From contig NC_054082.1 in the NCBI RefSeq assembly GCF_017562075.2, positions 29,394,231 through 29,458,230 of the forward strand: a stretch of DNA of 64,000 nucleotides, written 5' to 3'. This document shows, one piece after another, positions 1-9,759 of the stretch. The translations under genes and the position numbers were made by a program. Numbering within the stretch: position 1 is the first letter of the stretch; every line of letters begins with the position of its first letter. The DNA comes from Anopheles merus (lineage: Eukaryota; Arthropoda; Insecta; Diptera; Culicidae). Under the pieces are notes generated by a model. It did no database searches. It saw nothing but the letters and a program-made list of their open reading frames with translations, and was not told the origin of the DNA.

Positions 1-339
1 GTACGGAGAAAAGATTTCATTTCGCGCCAAGTCCGTTATGATCCGCTTCAAGTGTTTTCTTTCGCGAAATGAGCAGGCAAGAGAGACGGAAGCCGTGAAG
101 CCATTTAGCCATTACACAATCGGATGGTTTTTGGCGCAAGGGAAGTGAAAATGCGAAACACCGATTAATGTACTTGTCTCGAGTGGGAAAATCGTATTCA
201 ATACTGCAACACTCCATGTTCACAGCAACAGTGTAAATCAATACGAAACTCTAGTGCGAGTCGAGACGTGATCTTGAAAATGATAGTATAGCGCGCTGCT
301 ATACTAAAACCATTTAAATTTACCTACTAGCGAATGAGC

Positions 340-425
340 TTGGCTGCGCGGTGCGTGGTGCAGTGTAAAGTGGCTGTTCTTACGAGCCACAGATTGTGCG
401 TTCAATACCCATTCTGGATCGGATC
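340..425 (+). repeat. tRNA-like / SINE-head-like segment
   Basis: A perfect 6-bp stem, GTGGCT (370-375) with AGCCAC (385-390), resembles an anticodon arm. It is followed ten bases later by GTTCAATACC (400-409), which matches a pol III B box, and then by a short T run (425-430). A full cloverleaf cannot be drawn. This could be the head of a tRNA-derived SINE or a decayed tRNA, and coincidence is possible. Confidence 0.3.
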
Positions 426-2099
426 TTTTTAATAAGTGGGTTTAACGAAAAGTATAAAGCAATTTTACAAAGGGAGGGGCGACTACTTCGCTATTATTGT
501 GTGGTGATCGATGACTAATCGAAACAAACTAAAAAGCCGCCATCTGTGTCACGCTTTATTTGCAACAACAACTCCGCACAAGTAATTAACTCCATCCATC
601 AAAGCAGCAGCGTTGTACTTGTGTGTGGTGTGTGTTGGTTAGTTGGTTGGTAAAATGCAAAATAAGGAAAAACGTGTTCCGTTTAAACCGCAATCAAATT
701 ACCGAAGCGGATGATCGCGCGCACAAGCTTTGCTTCTCTCCCTTCTCTCAAAAATCACGAGATTGTATGTGTGTTCTACTCAAGCGAGCGTTTCTTGGCT
801 TTACCCACATTATGCATTCTTGCCATCGGCTGTAGTGGAGGGTCCACAATCCACAGACACAGACCATTGGCCAGCAGCAGGTGGGTGTTGTTACCATTTA
901 GCGGTATTCTACAACCGACAAGCCCAAACCGACTGAACGGGGTACGGATGTTACAAATACCAACAAAACAAAAACACATCCAATTCCTCTCACCCACCAA
1001 GAAATAGACAACTACCTCCGACTATCGGTTGCGGAAGTGGGCAGAAGAAACACAATCATCACATCCATCCATGCTAAATAGCAAAATGGATGCACAGCAG
1101 ATAAACCTCCGAACGGTACAAACTCGCCCGCAAACCACATCCACCCAAAGAAGAAAAGAAACAACAGACAGGAAATTATCATAGAATGAATCGAAACAAC
1201 GACTACTTCCAACACCCAGAGCGCCATAGACTGGAGAGATAGAGAGATCGAGCGACGGACGGAGGCGATGAATCCGGAGGAGGGTGTACCGGAGTGGAAG
1301 CAAAATCAGATCATCACCCATTCGAGAAGACGCTCTTCTGTGCCTTTCTGCCAGCATCTTCCCTCGCGTGGCCAAATGAATTTACAACACTACCTCCGTC
1401 TGGTTTTTGCGGACTCATAGCGGGGCAACCCTCCGCCAAGGTATACGTTTAATGTGGTTTTGTTTTTTCTCACACTCCACACCTTTTGTAACTCTTTCCC
1501 CTCGGTAACCACCATTATTCCGCCCACTGTGCCGCTCTCTTAAAGATCATTCACGATCAGCCCTCCCCTGCTGCTGCCTCTTCCCCTCTCTTTGGTCTGT
1601 TTATTTTGCTGATGCCCCGAGGCATCTTGGCAGAAGCGAAATAATAATAAAAAACCACCCAGCACCTCCGGGATCTAACGGATTCGCGGGCGGCGGATAG
1701 CGAAACATTCATCACCCTTGCCAATGAATGATTCTTAATTACGGGGTGGTGGTGGGTTTTTTTATCTCTCCATTTCTTCCCCTTATTCATGCACTAGAAT
1801 TTTGAAGCCGTACAATGTGCCGGGTAAAGATTTCCTATTAAGCAAAGTATATGTTTTCTTCTTCTATTTTTGTTTTCGTTTGTTGCTCCAAATGATCAAC
1901 GGGATTATTTGGGTCAGCAACTGTAGAATAGGTGGTAACGAAAGGCACCCACGCACTAGAAACACATAATTGCGTACGATTTTTTTTTTTCAGATGGAAC
2001 CTGCTGATACTGATTAGTGTGGTGCTTGAGGTATCTTTCGTAAAAAAATCATTCGTAAGAGTCATTAGTGAACAAGTAATTACGTGGAACTATGCATGC

Positions 2100-2490
2100 A
2101 AAGATTCATAAATATATTGTTTGATTTATCTCTCCAGATTCATATGAATATCTATAGACTCATGTGCCTTTAAAGACTTATAAAGTTTAACAGAGTCATA
2201 AAGGCTATAATTAGTAGCGGTCAACAACTGATTTCAAGCTGATTTCAAATCGCTTATATCCTAGTGAAGTGAAATGAACAGAGTAAGGGATGTATTAATC
2301 CTTAGAGGTTGTATAGAGATTCGTGAAGCTTTAGAGATGAGTCGTTAGAGTTGAGTGTTTCGAAATTTATAAATTCATAAATCTGTAACGATTAATAAAA
2401 TTATTTCATATAATAATCTTATTAGATGCAATTACGACTGATGGGATCTCTTTAAAGCTTCATTCGGATTCATGAACCTGAATGGATGGG
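2100..2490. repeat. AT-rich dispersed-repeat-like block with recurring GATTCAT motif
   Basis: The block repeatedly uses variants of (A/G)GATTCATRAA, for example near 2103, 2138, 2375 and 2468, interleaved with similar 'agactcat', 'agagtcat' and 'gattcgtgaa' words. The base composition differs from the flanks. It resembles the internally repetitive, motif-rich non-autonomous elements that I recall as common in Anopheles genomes. No terminal inverted repeats or target duplication were identified, so a decayed element is only inferred. Confidence 0.35.
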
Positions 2491-2947
2491 TTACTACCAT
2501 CCATAATTCTTAATAAAGGTTGGAAAAATAAGGTTCCAAACCAAGACATGTTGTTTTTGTTCCGAGAACTAGAATACTGGGGCGATGACTAAAATCCGCA
2601 GTGCTCACACTATAGTCATCCGAGCTCATGCGACAACAAAGCTTCTACTAAACCCGACAACAAATACAATCGATTAAAAACAAATCCAAATTATACAAAA
2701 CAGTTCAGACCGTTACATGGCTACTTGTTTTCTTTTTCGCTCTTTATGCAGATGAAGTATTGAAGCACAATTTGAAGCGGCAGGGCTCATCCACGAAACC
2801 TTGGCAGTGCTGGCGCAGCTGATCAAGCATTCATATACAACCCATTCTCAGCAAGAACATAACCCGTTACCGGGCTGCGGCGCAACATACGGCGCAAAGT
2901 AGCGCGTTCCACCACCACCACCATCACCGCCAAGTGGCGCCCCAACG

Positions 2948-2950
<3 letters not shown>

Positions 2951-3003
<53 letters not shown>
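2951..3003. repeat. (GA)n microsatellite, about 26 units
   Basis: Uninterrupted GA dinucleotides within flapwing intron 1. GAGA tracts of this kind can bind GAGA-factor-like proteins and are often length-polymorphic. The apparent RE-repeat and SL-repeat ORFs over it are artefacts. Confidence 0.97.
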
Positions 3004-3004
<1 letters not shown>

Positions 3005-5707
3005 ACCACATCCGAAAATAACATCACACCGAGAACACGCTGTCGCAAAATATCGATTGGCGAGAACGGGCGATAAAAATATTCCCCAATCAATTGAAGT
3101 CAATAATAGAGCTTTCTAACCCTCTCCCCCTCCCTCCTTTCCTTCCCGCGCACACATGCCACACATTAGCGCCAAAAGGCAGAGCGCCTTTTCGAACAGC
3201 AAGCCCGGCGTGTGCAGGAACAAAATAAAACAGATATGCTTCACCACTTCACGGTCACCCACACACACACACATGCACAACGAACGGAACAACAACATCA
3301 AGAACGGGCCACATCGCAAGCCGGTGGAAGGGGACAAAACGTCAAGACGAGTGTGGGGGGTTTACAGTGTTGTTTTTCCTTTTTTTTTTTTTTTGGCGCT
3401 TGAAAACGAAACGCGCTTCCCCCTGCCTCTTGAGACGAGTTTGGGGCGATGCGAGAGAAGGTGGTGCAATTTTGGGCGATTTTCCAAACGGAACCCGAAG
3501 ATCCGTGGATTGTTTACATTTACAAAAATATACACCGCACACTCACACAATCGCACACGGCTGCTCCTAGAGCACAAGGGAGGAGATAAATAAACCCCCA
3601 CCGAAGGCTAAAAATATGGCCATGATAATAATAACAGGCGTGTAATGAAGTAAAGCTTTAGCCAAAGTTAATACACACACACTCGGGCTGGAAGAAGGAT
3701 CAGTAACGGATAATCTCCAGCACAGCCTACACACACACACACACACAAACACGTGCCCACAAAGGTTCAGGCGCGGGGGGGGGGGGAGCAATCGACGAAG
3801 GACGGACAGCAACGCGCCCCAAGGACGAACGTGAGAGCTCGACTCCATCCATCAACAGCTCTCCCTCCTCGCTCCTCGATCATCATCACCATCATCAAAC
3901 GAACGAACAAACACGCCCGATATTGGCACTTCAATCGATCGGACCGATAACGGGACGGCGAAGCGGGTTGATGATGGGGCGGTCGGCTACACTTGCCAAT
4001 CGGTCGGTCCATCATCAATCGACAACCTAACGAGCATTTTAATTATTAATTTCGGTGGCCTGTGTGGCGGCGTGAGAGAAGGTGGCGCGATAAGGTGGCG
4101 GGACACGACGCGACCATTGGTCGGCCCAGGCAGGGAAACGCGACACACGACCGTGCGCCGGCACCACTATCAACCCAACAAAGTAACCCCCGGCGAGCTT
4201 TTATTTTCGGTGTGAACACGGTCAACAAGAGGGGGGTTGTTGAATGTTATTAAACTTTTAAGCACTTCATTGGGGAATGTGTGTGTGTGTGTGGATGCAT
4301 CAGGTCTCACGTGACTGGGGAGACCCTCTGGGACGGTGGAGCTTTCGCGTTACTTTTGTCCGAGCAGCATATTTTATGCATTTAATTTCTGATACGTTCG
4401 ATTTTCACACAAAATTGGGTAGTGCCTGTTATTCAAGCGTAGTCGCAAAAAAACGTGTCTTGATCGTGCAGATTGAATAGATTTCTGGTGACAAAGAACT
4501 CTTATTAGATGTTCAAAATACGAATGAACATAAAATTGCTTACAAGGCCTTTGAAACTCGCTTTACACGTCATTTGCGGTAATAAACCACTTCACCCTTA
4601 ACCGTCGCAGCCATCCTGAGCGAGCTACAAACGGATCTGAAAGACCTTTTGTGGGCCAGATTGTGCTCCAACTGTATGATCGAAGCTTCATCGGTTTGTG
4701 CACATTACTGTCACCAATCTCCTATGACTACTATGGAGTCCGGGTCGGGTTGCCTCTTGCCAAACAAAAGCACCCCGCTTCAGCTTATAAGAATTTTGGG
4801 TCGAGATTTGATTCGCTCGTTGCGATGCAAAAGGTAAGAAACAAAATAAACTTCATAAATAGAATTTGGATACAGAAATATCAAAAGGTACTACAAATGA
4901 TAATACATGCAAAAGACTAGAGTCGTTTGAAATGACAAACTGAGGTCGAACGATCAAGGAAAACAAAAAGGAAACGAATCACGTCACACCAGAGACTACG
5001 TGGAGGGGACTTGGGGATAAGACTTGAAGGTTAGAGAAGTTAAACGCTAAATGAAGCAGCTTTGAGTAGACTGAAAATAAAGTAAAGCAAAAGCTCCACC
5101 AAAAACAGAATCTTTTTGCAGGTGAAACACACAAAGGAGTGGAGTCCAATCGATAAAGCGATTACAAAGGGACAAAAAACACAAAAAGGTAAAAGTGAGT
5201 GAAGGAAAGTGAATTAAAACCAACGAGAGACAGCGTGTTCACGCCACATTAGCAATACAACGGTGCGTGAAAAACAAATGGACGTTCCAAGGGGTGTTTG
5301 TGTGTGTGTGTGGTTGTGTGCGTATATGTAGTGAGTATGGACCTTAGCTACTATGTCCCCCTTTATATTCATGTTCTACGGCCCTCCCCCACGACACCAC
5401 TGGCCCAAAAGGCGCGTTTTTTTCCTTTTTCATGGAGTTTACCGTGATGAGACACGAGGTGTTACGAAAAGAACTCCCCCCCCCCCCCTAACGAAAATGC
5501 ATGATAATGATGGTTCGGGAGGAAAATTGATCCCTCCATCCTCCCCCGTCCAAACGAGGTTTATTCTTGCGCAAATTGTATGTATGTTGTGTAAAACGGG
5601 TGGAAAGGACATTGTTGTTTTGGGGGGGGGCAGGTTTGAATGAAACCGAGAAGGATGGGGGGCAACGATAGGGATAGATTATGCTGTCGGTATGTGTGTT
5701 CGCTTAC

Positions 5708-5759
5708 CTTCTAGGAGTCGCTGAATCAGATTGTCCACATCCAGCGTGTAGTCGCCCAT
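5708..5759 (-). CDS. flw: Protein phosphatase 1 catalytic subunit beta, first coding exon (partial gene)
   Basis: The exon reads MGDYTLDVDNLIQRLLE, then one base of a split codon, then a consensus GTAAGC donor (GT at 5707-5706). Fly flapwing and vertebrate PP1-beta start with the same pattern (MGDxxLxVDxLIxRLLE), and the human gene also splits the following Val codon. The ATG has a good context (ctacaATGG). PP1-beta is the metal-dependent Ser/Thr phosphatase catalytic subunit that acts with myosin-targeting partners on myosin light chain. Only the 17-residue N-terminus is here. No ORF below 5707 on this strand looks like the catalytic core, so exon 2 lies beyond the left edge and intron 1 exceeds 5.7 kb. 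The identity rests on a short peptide but the match is very characteristic. The alpha-type PP1 start (xNIDSIISRLLE) fits less well. Confidence 0.88.
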
Positions 5760-8700
5760 TGTAGTAGCGCAGCGGTCCCGGTGGGTGGTGGGTGTGTCAC
5801 GAAGCTTTGATAGTTTGCGCAGCGGTGTCCGCTCTCGAGGTTTAGTTATCCGCCACAGGAAATCCTTCTTGACACGATTTCACACACACACACACACACA
5901 CTCACAAACGCTCACAAAATCGCACAATGCTCTGCTTAGCTGGCCGGTGTATGTTAGAACCTCTACCGGGCGATGCGAAGAAATTATACCCTCTCCTTCC
6001 TTCTCTGTCTGCCCCCGCAACAGTTTCAGCCTCTGCGGAACACAATGCGTAAATTTGGACACTTCGGGAAAATGGATCGACGGAAAAACGGGTCGTTCTA
6101 GCGTCGCGGCCTTCCTCTCTTCCCTAATTGCTCTCGGGTTCGCCGTGAAAAGTGTTCGCTGTTGCCTGCCAAAAGCTGACTACTTGGATGGTTGAGCACG
6201 TATTACAGCACTGACACAACGCGCAACAGTTCCATCACATTACAATGACGCGCACACACACACGCACACTGCTCTTCTAACCCTCTCAAGTAAACGCACA
6301 CGCATACGATCCGGTTGGGGCGGCTGCTGCTCGGGTGTAGCCCTTTTAGCTAGACCTCCTGGCGGGGTGGTTTGGTGGAGATGAAAATTCTTCAAACCAC
6401 AATTCTTTTATCCGCACACGCACACTCACGTACACATTGGCTGACACACAAGAACGCACGTGCGCAAACCCCTGGGGATAGGGCGGCCCGGTGACGGACG
6501 ACAAATTTAGCTGATTGCGTACGCGAAAAACAATCGTCTCACCAGCAACCATACACACATACACACGCGCACACACACACACACACACAGGAGAGTGGAG
6601 GGAGAAAACCCTCACACCGGGGTTGTGCTGTTTTATTAATAACAACCCAAAAAAAGCCGGCGATGATGCGGTGTTTCCGCTGGGGTTTTTCTTGCTCACT
6701 TGCTGGTTGATTTTCTTCTGCTCGGGGGGTTGAAAATCTTCACACACTCATTACATCACTCGAGCTGTCGGCGATTGGATCCTGTAGATTTGAGTAAAAT
6801 ATACATTTATTTTAAAAGAAAAGAGCAAAATGAAACCCAATAATAAAAGCGTTTTAATGTGTATTAATCCGTAATTACAGGCACGAACTTAACACATGCG
6901 TTTTTTTTGTGTTCACTGCAACGATCTATCACCGTCCTGTGTTTTATGGTGCTGTTAACCCATTCTATTACTCTCTCTGTCTCTCTCTCTCTATGCCCCA
7001 CGCACACACAGTTTGCTGTGCACACTTCTGTTTACAACGCACGCGCACCTGGTTTTATTCACGCGCGCGGCTTCCCGCTTTTTTCCCACACGGATCCCTG
7101 TCGTCCACACGGAATGACTGTACGGTGTCAGCACCACTACCACTATCACCGCCAGCAGGCGCACGTTGCAACGCGACGATGGATGCAAGTGGTGGCGCCA
7201 GTGTCGCTACGGACCGGAGTGCATCACAGCTGCCGAACGTGCGGCGGCAGGAAAAGTGTGTTTTTCACGTGGAAAAGCACAATTTTTACACGGTCCCAAC
7301 AGTTCTAGAGTTTATTTTTTCACACCTCGACAGCAGAAACAAGCTACCATCCAACGCATACTTGCATATGCAGCACACAAGTGCTACACATGCATGCGCA
7401 CACACACACACACATTCACACAAGCGTGTAAACGAGAATACACATACACAGCCACATGCATGTAGGGGTTTTATTTTTGGAAATCGGTTCTCTTCTCCAC
7501 ACAATCGCCGTCGTCACCACCGCCGCCTACTTGAATACATAATTCTCTATCGTCCATGGGTTGGACACATATTCCATTTAAAAAAAAAACCCTTAAAATT
7601 CACAGCGACGGCAACGGAGGAAGAAGAAAACAGAAGCACCAGCTACGAGAAAATGGCTCCCTTCCCTTTTTTGTTGTATTTTCTTTACACACAACGTTCC
7701 GGCGGTTCCACCTTTCACATCCGCGCACGGTCGGTCAACACAACACAGAGCAGGCGGCGGCCGATCCAGCCAAGCGAAACTCCCGTCCGTCCAACCGACC
7801 AACGGGCTAACGGGATGATGCATGCAGAGGCAGCGAGGGGGGTTAGGGGAATGGTTTGTCTTTTACCATCTTCTTCCCTATTCACGGTCCGCCGAGGTGT
7901 GGCGGTGATTCGATACACGAACACGGCAAGAACCCGCTCAAAATTAGATTCACAGAAAATGGGAGCAAACTCGCCCAATTGCTGGCACACACACACACAC
8001 ATACACACACGCTGCATTTTTGCACACGTTTCTCTGGTCGTTTCTTCCTACTGGCACAGCTACTGCATCATCGCCCCCGTTTTCTACACCTCCTAGCAGC
8101 ACTCACGGAGCTGATGGCGATGAATAACTCTTCTTTTTTTCGTTCGAGATTGTAGCAAACAGAAAAAAACACAATACCACGCCTCACCTCACGGCACGAC
8201 ACGCAACGAAAGGAATTCAGCGGGAGTAGAGCGAACCACTTCGACTGTGATTTTTCACACGTCCGAGCACCGTTTTCTATCGTTGCCTCGAGGGGAAGAG
8301 ATGAAAAAGAGACTCACTACTCCGCAGGGCAGTGCACACACCTTTTTTGCGGGACCCTGTCCTGAGAGTGTTTGCGTGTAGAGTGTTTTCCAAACGAAGC
8401 ACAATGGCCCACAGTTGCGAACGGTGCGGTCGCGGTGCGCGTTGACAGGAGCGGATTTTATTGCGTTTTGTGACCAAACGAAGTGGCCCATAGTGCAATA
8501 TGACGGAATGAAATGACAGAATATCCCATAGTCTATATGGCAAACGGGATTTACATACAGTTTCGTTGTGAGATTTTGGCGATATTTTGTTATGCATTTG
8601 ATGGGCTAGTAAAGAAGCTTTTTTCATTAAAATTCTTAAATTTTTGCGTTCAAAATCGCAATTTGTAGTTTTTAGATGTTCGAACAGTTTTCGAACTAAT

Positions 8701-8869
8701 ATTCCGACACGTTCAAACTTCAAACCAACTTGACAGCACAGGGTGATACACAAAACGCCGTTCGGATCCCACAAACATTCCTTCCAAAACAAACAACAAA
8801 GCTTATCGCTTTTACGCACTTCGTCGGTCTCGAATTAGTGGCCAATACAACACAGCTCGGTTAGTAGCA
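5760..8869. promoter_or_regulatory. Flapwing 5' leader/promoter region and divergent spacer to Vti1b
   Basis: This stretch lies between the divergent start codons of flapwing (5759, minus) and Vti1b (8870, plus), so it must hold the flapwing 5' UTR and both promoters. It has CA/TG arrays at 5881-5901, 6571-6589, 7399-7414 and 7986-8010 and a pyrimidine run near 6971-6994. Transcription starts and leader introns cannot be fixed from sequence alone. Long ORFs here, including one of 395 codons at 6909-8096, come from CA-rich sequence that lacks stops. Confidence 0.55.
5881..8010. repeat. Cluster of four CA microsatellites
   Basis: Four near-pure CA runs, each about 16-25 bp, lie at 5881-5901, 6571-6589, 7399-7414 and 7986-8010. 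Short CACA words are also dense between them. All are on the same strand as written, which gives the flapwing leader a TG-rich transcript. Confidence 0.9.
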
Positions 8870-9284
8870 ATGGCCGATTACGACTGGAATGAGCAACACC
8901 GGCAGCAGGTCCTGCAGGGACGACAGATTCTAGAGCGCACTTCCGCTAGTCTGGCCCGATCAAACCAGATCGCCATCGAGACGGAACATACGGGTCATGA
9001 GGTGAGTGTGCCCCACTGAATGTACTCCCCGAGGATGTGTCCACGGCTCTTCCCAACGTCTTCCTTCTTTCTTGCGCTAGGTAATAAACGAGCTTGAGGT
9101 GCAGCGAGAATCTTTGCTGCGGAGCCAGCGCCGGCTGGAAAATGCCAACGATGATCTGAGCAAATCCGGCGCCATCATCCGTGCGATGAAAAGGAATGTG
9201 CTGTACAATAAGCTCATTCTCATCATGATCATCGTGATGGAGGTGGTCATTCTAGCGGGCATGATCGCGCTGAAGTTTATGTAG
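8870..9284 (+). CDS. Vti1b: Vti1b-like Qb-SNARE, short form lacking the Habc domain
   Basis: There are two exons, 8870-9001 and 9081-9284, joined in phase 0 across a 79-bp intron (GTGAGT...GCGCTAG), giving 111 aa. Residues 14-82 form a SNARE heptad-repeat motif. Gln52, in the context EVQRES, is the expected zero-layer Q. Residues 89-108 are a hydrophobic tail anchor ending in a short luminal tail. The segment from LERT through SKSG and the NKL-type anchor match human VTI1B better than VTI1A. Such Qb-SNAREs act in fusion at late endosome, lysosome and trans-Golgi membranes. The usual N-terminal Habc region (about 120 residues) is missing. The frame upstream of the ATG is open for some codons, so an extra 5' exon cannot be excluded. 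The start chosen has a good context (gcaATGG). Confidence 0.9.
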
Positions 9285-9457
9285 CGAACCTGCATTCCCT
9301 ACAAGCTACAAGCCAAAGCGTAAATGCATCAGAACATGCCGCTATGGAAAGGGAAGAAAATGTCCCCTTGTCGTGCAATTTTTTCTTGCTAAATTCGATA
9401 CATTCAAAAAACCGCCTTTTCCCATAGCAAGCAAAAACAATCGTTAATCAGTTCACA

Positions 9458-9463
9458 TTTATT
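9458..9463 (-). terminator. Candidate polyadenylation signal of the zinc-finger gene
   Basis: TTTATT on the plus strand is AATAAA on the minus strand, about 300 bp after the zinc-finger stop codon at 9760. It lies inside the predicted Vti1b 3' UTR. Confidence 0.5.
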
Positions 9464-9510
9464 GTATCCCTCTACAATACAATCCAATAGTATAATCTTC
9501 GGTGAATAAT

Positions 9511-9516
9511 AATAAA
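9511..9516 (+). terminator. Vti1b: Candidate polyadenylation signal of Vti1b
   Basis: AATAAA, 227 bp after the Vti1b stop codon, within an A-rich run. If used, the Vti1b 3' UTR passes through the end of the convergent zinc-finger transcript. Confidence 0.5.
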
Positions 9517-9759
9517 AAAAATACTCTCAATAACCTTACAGTTGTGTAGCAATAAGGTCTTTGGAAGGCCACAAGGGTGTAAATCTCGCTGCTGGATGTT
9601 AAAAGGTAGTAAAAACTCTCGTAAAACTTTAACCAATTGCACCTTACCGAATGCCGTTGAAAACCCTCTCTACTAAAGACGCTCCCTAACACGTACAGGT
9701 CACGCTGACATCGTTTCGCGCTTGGGCGGAAAGCCACCGACCCACCACCACCATCATCA

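Larger units (their letters stand above)
1..5707 (-). other. flw: Intron 1 of flapwing (partial)
   Basis: Non-coding sequence between the first coding exon and the left edge. It contains a tRNA-like segment near 340-425, an AT-rich dispersed-repeat-like block (about 2100-2490), a long GA tract (2951-3003), short CA and TG runs (3258-3273, 3731-3747, 4279-4291) and G or C homopolymers (3775-3786, 5477-5487). All ORFs here are short, low in complexity and without recognisable domains. Confidence 0.7.

Noticed and set aside
2823..3119. Arg-Glu and Ser-Leu repeat ORFs
   Set aside because: Direct translation of the GA microsatellite.
6909..8096. 395-codon plus-strand ORF upstream of Vti1b
   Set aside because: It starts at GTG, is filled with His/Thr runs from CA repeats, has no domain and lies antisense to the flapwing leader. 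CA-rich DNA simply lacks stops.
8277..8819. 180-codon minus-strand ORF next to Vti1b
   Set aside because: No recognisable domain or splice structure; it lies in the divergent promoter region. Chance openness is the simpler explanation, though it is unproven.
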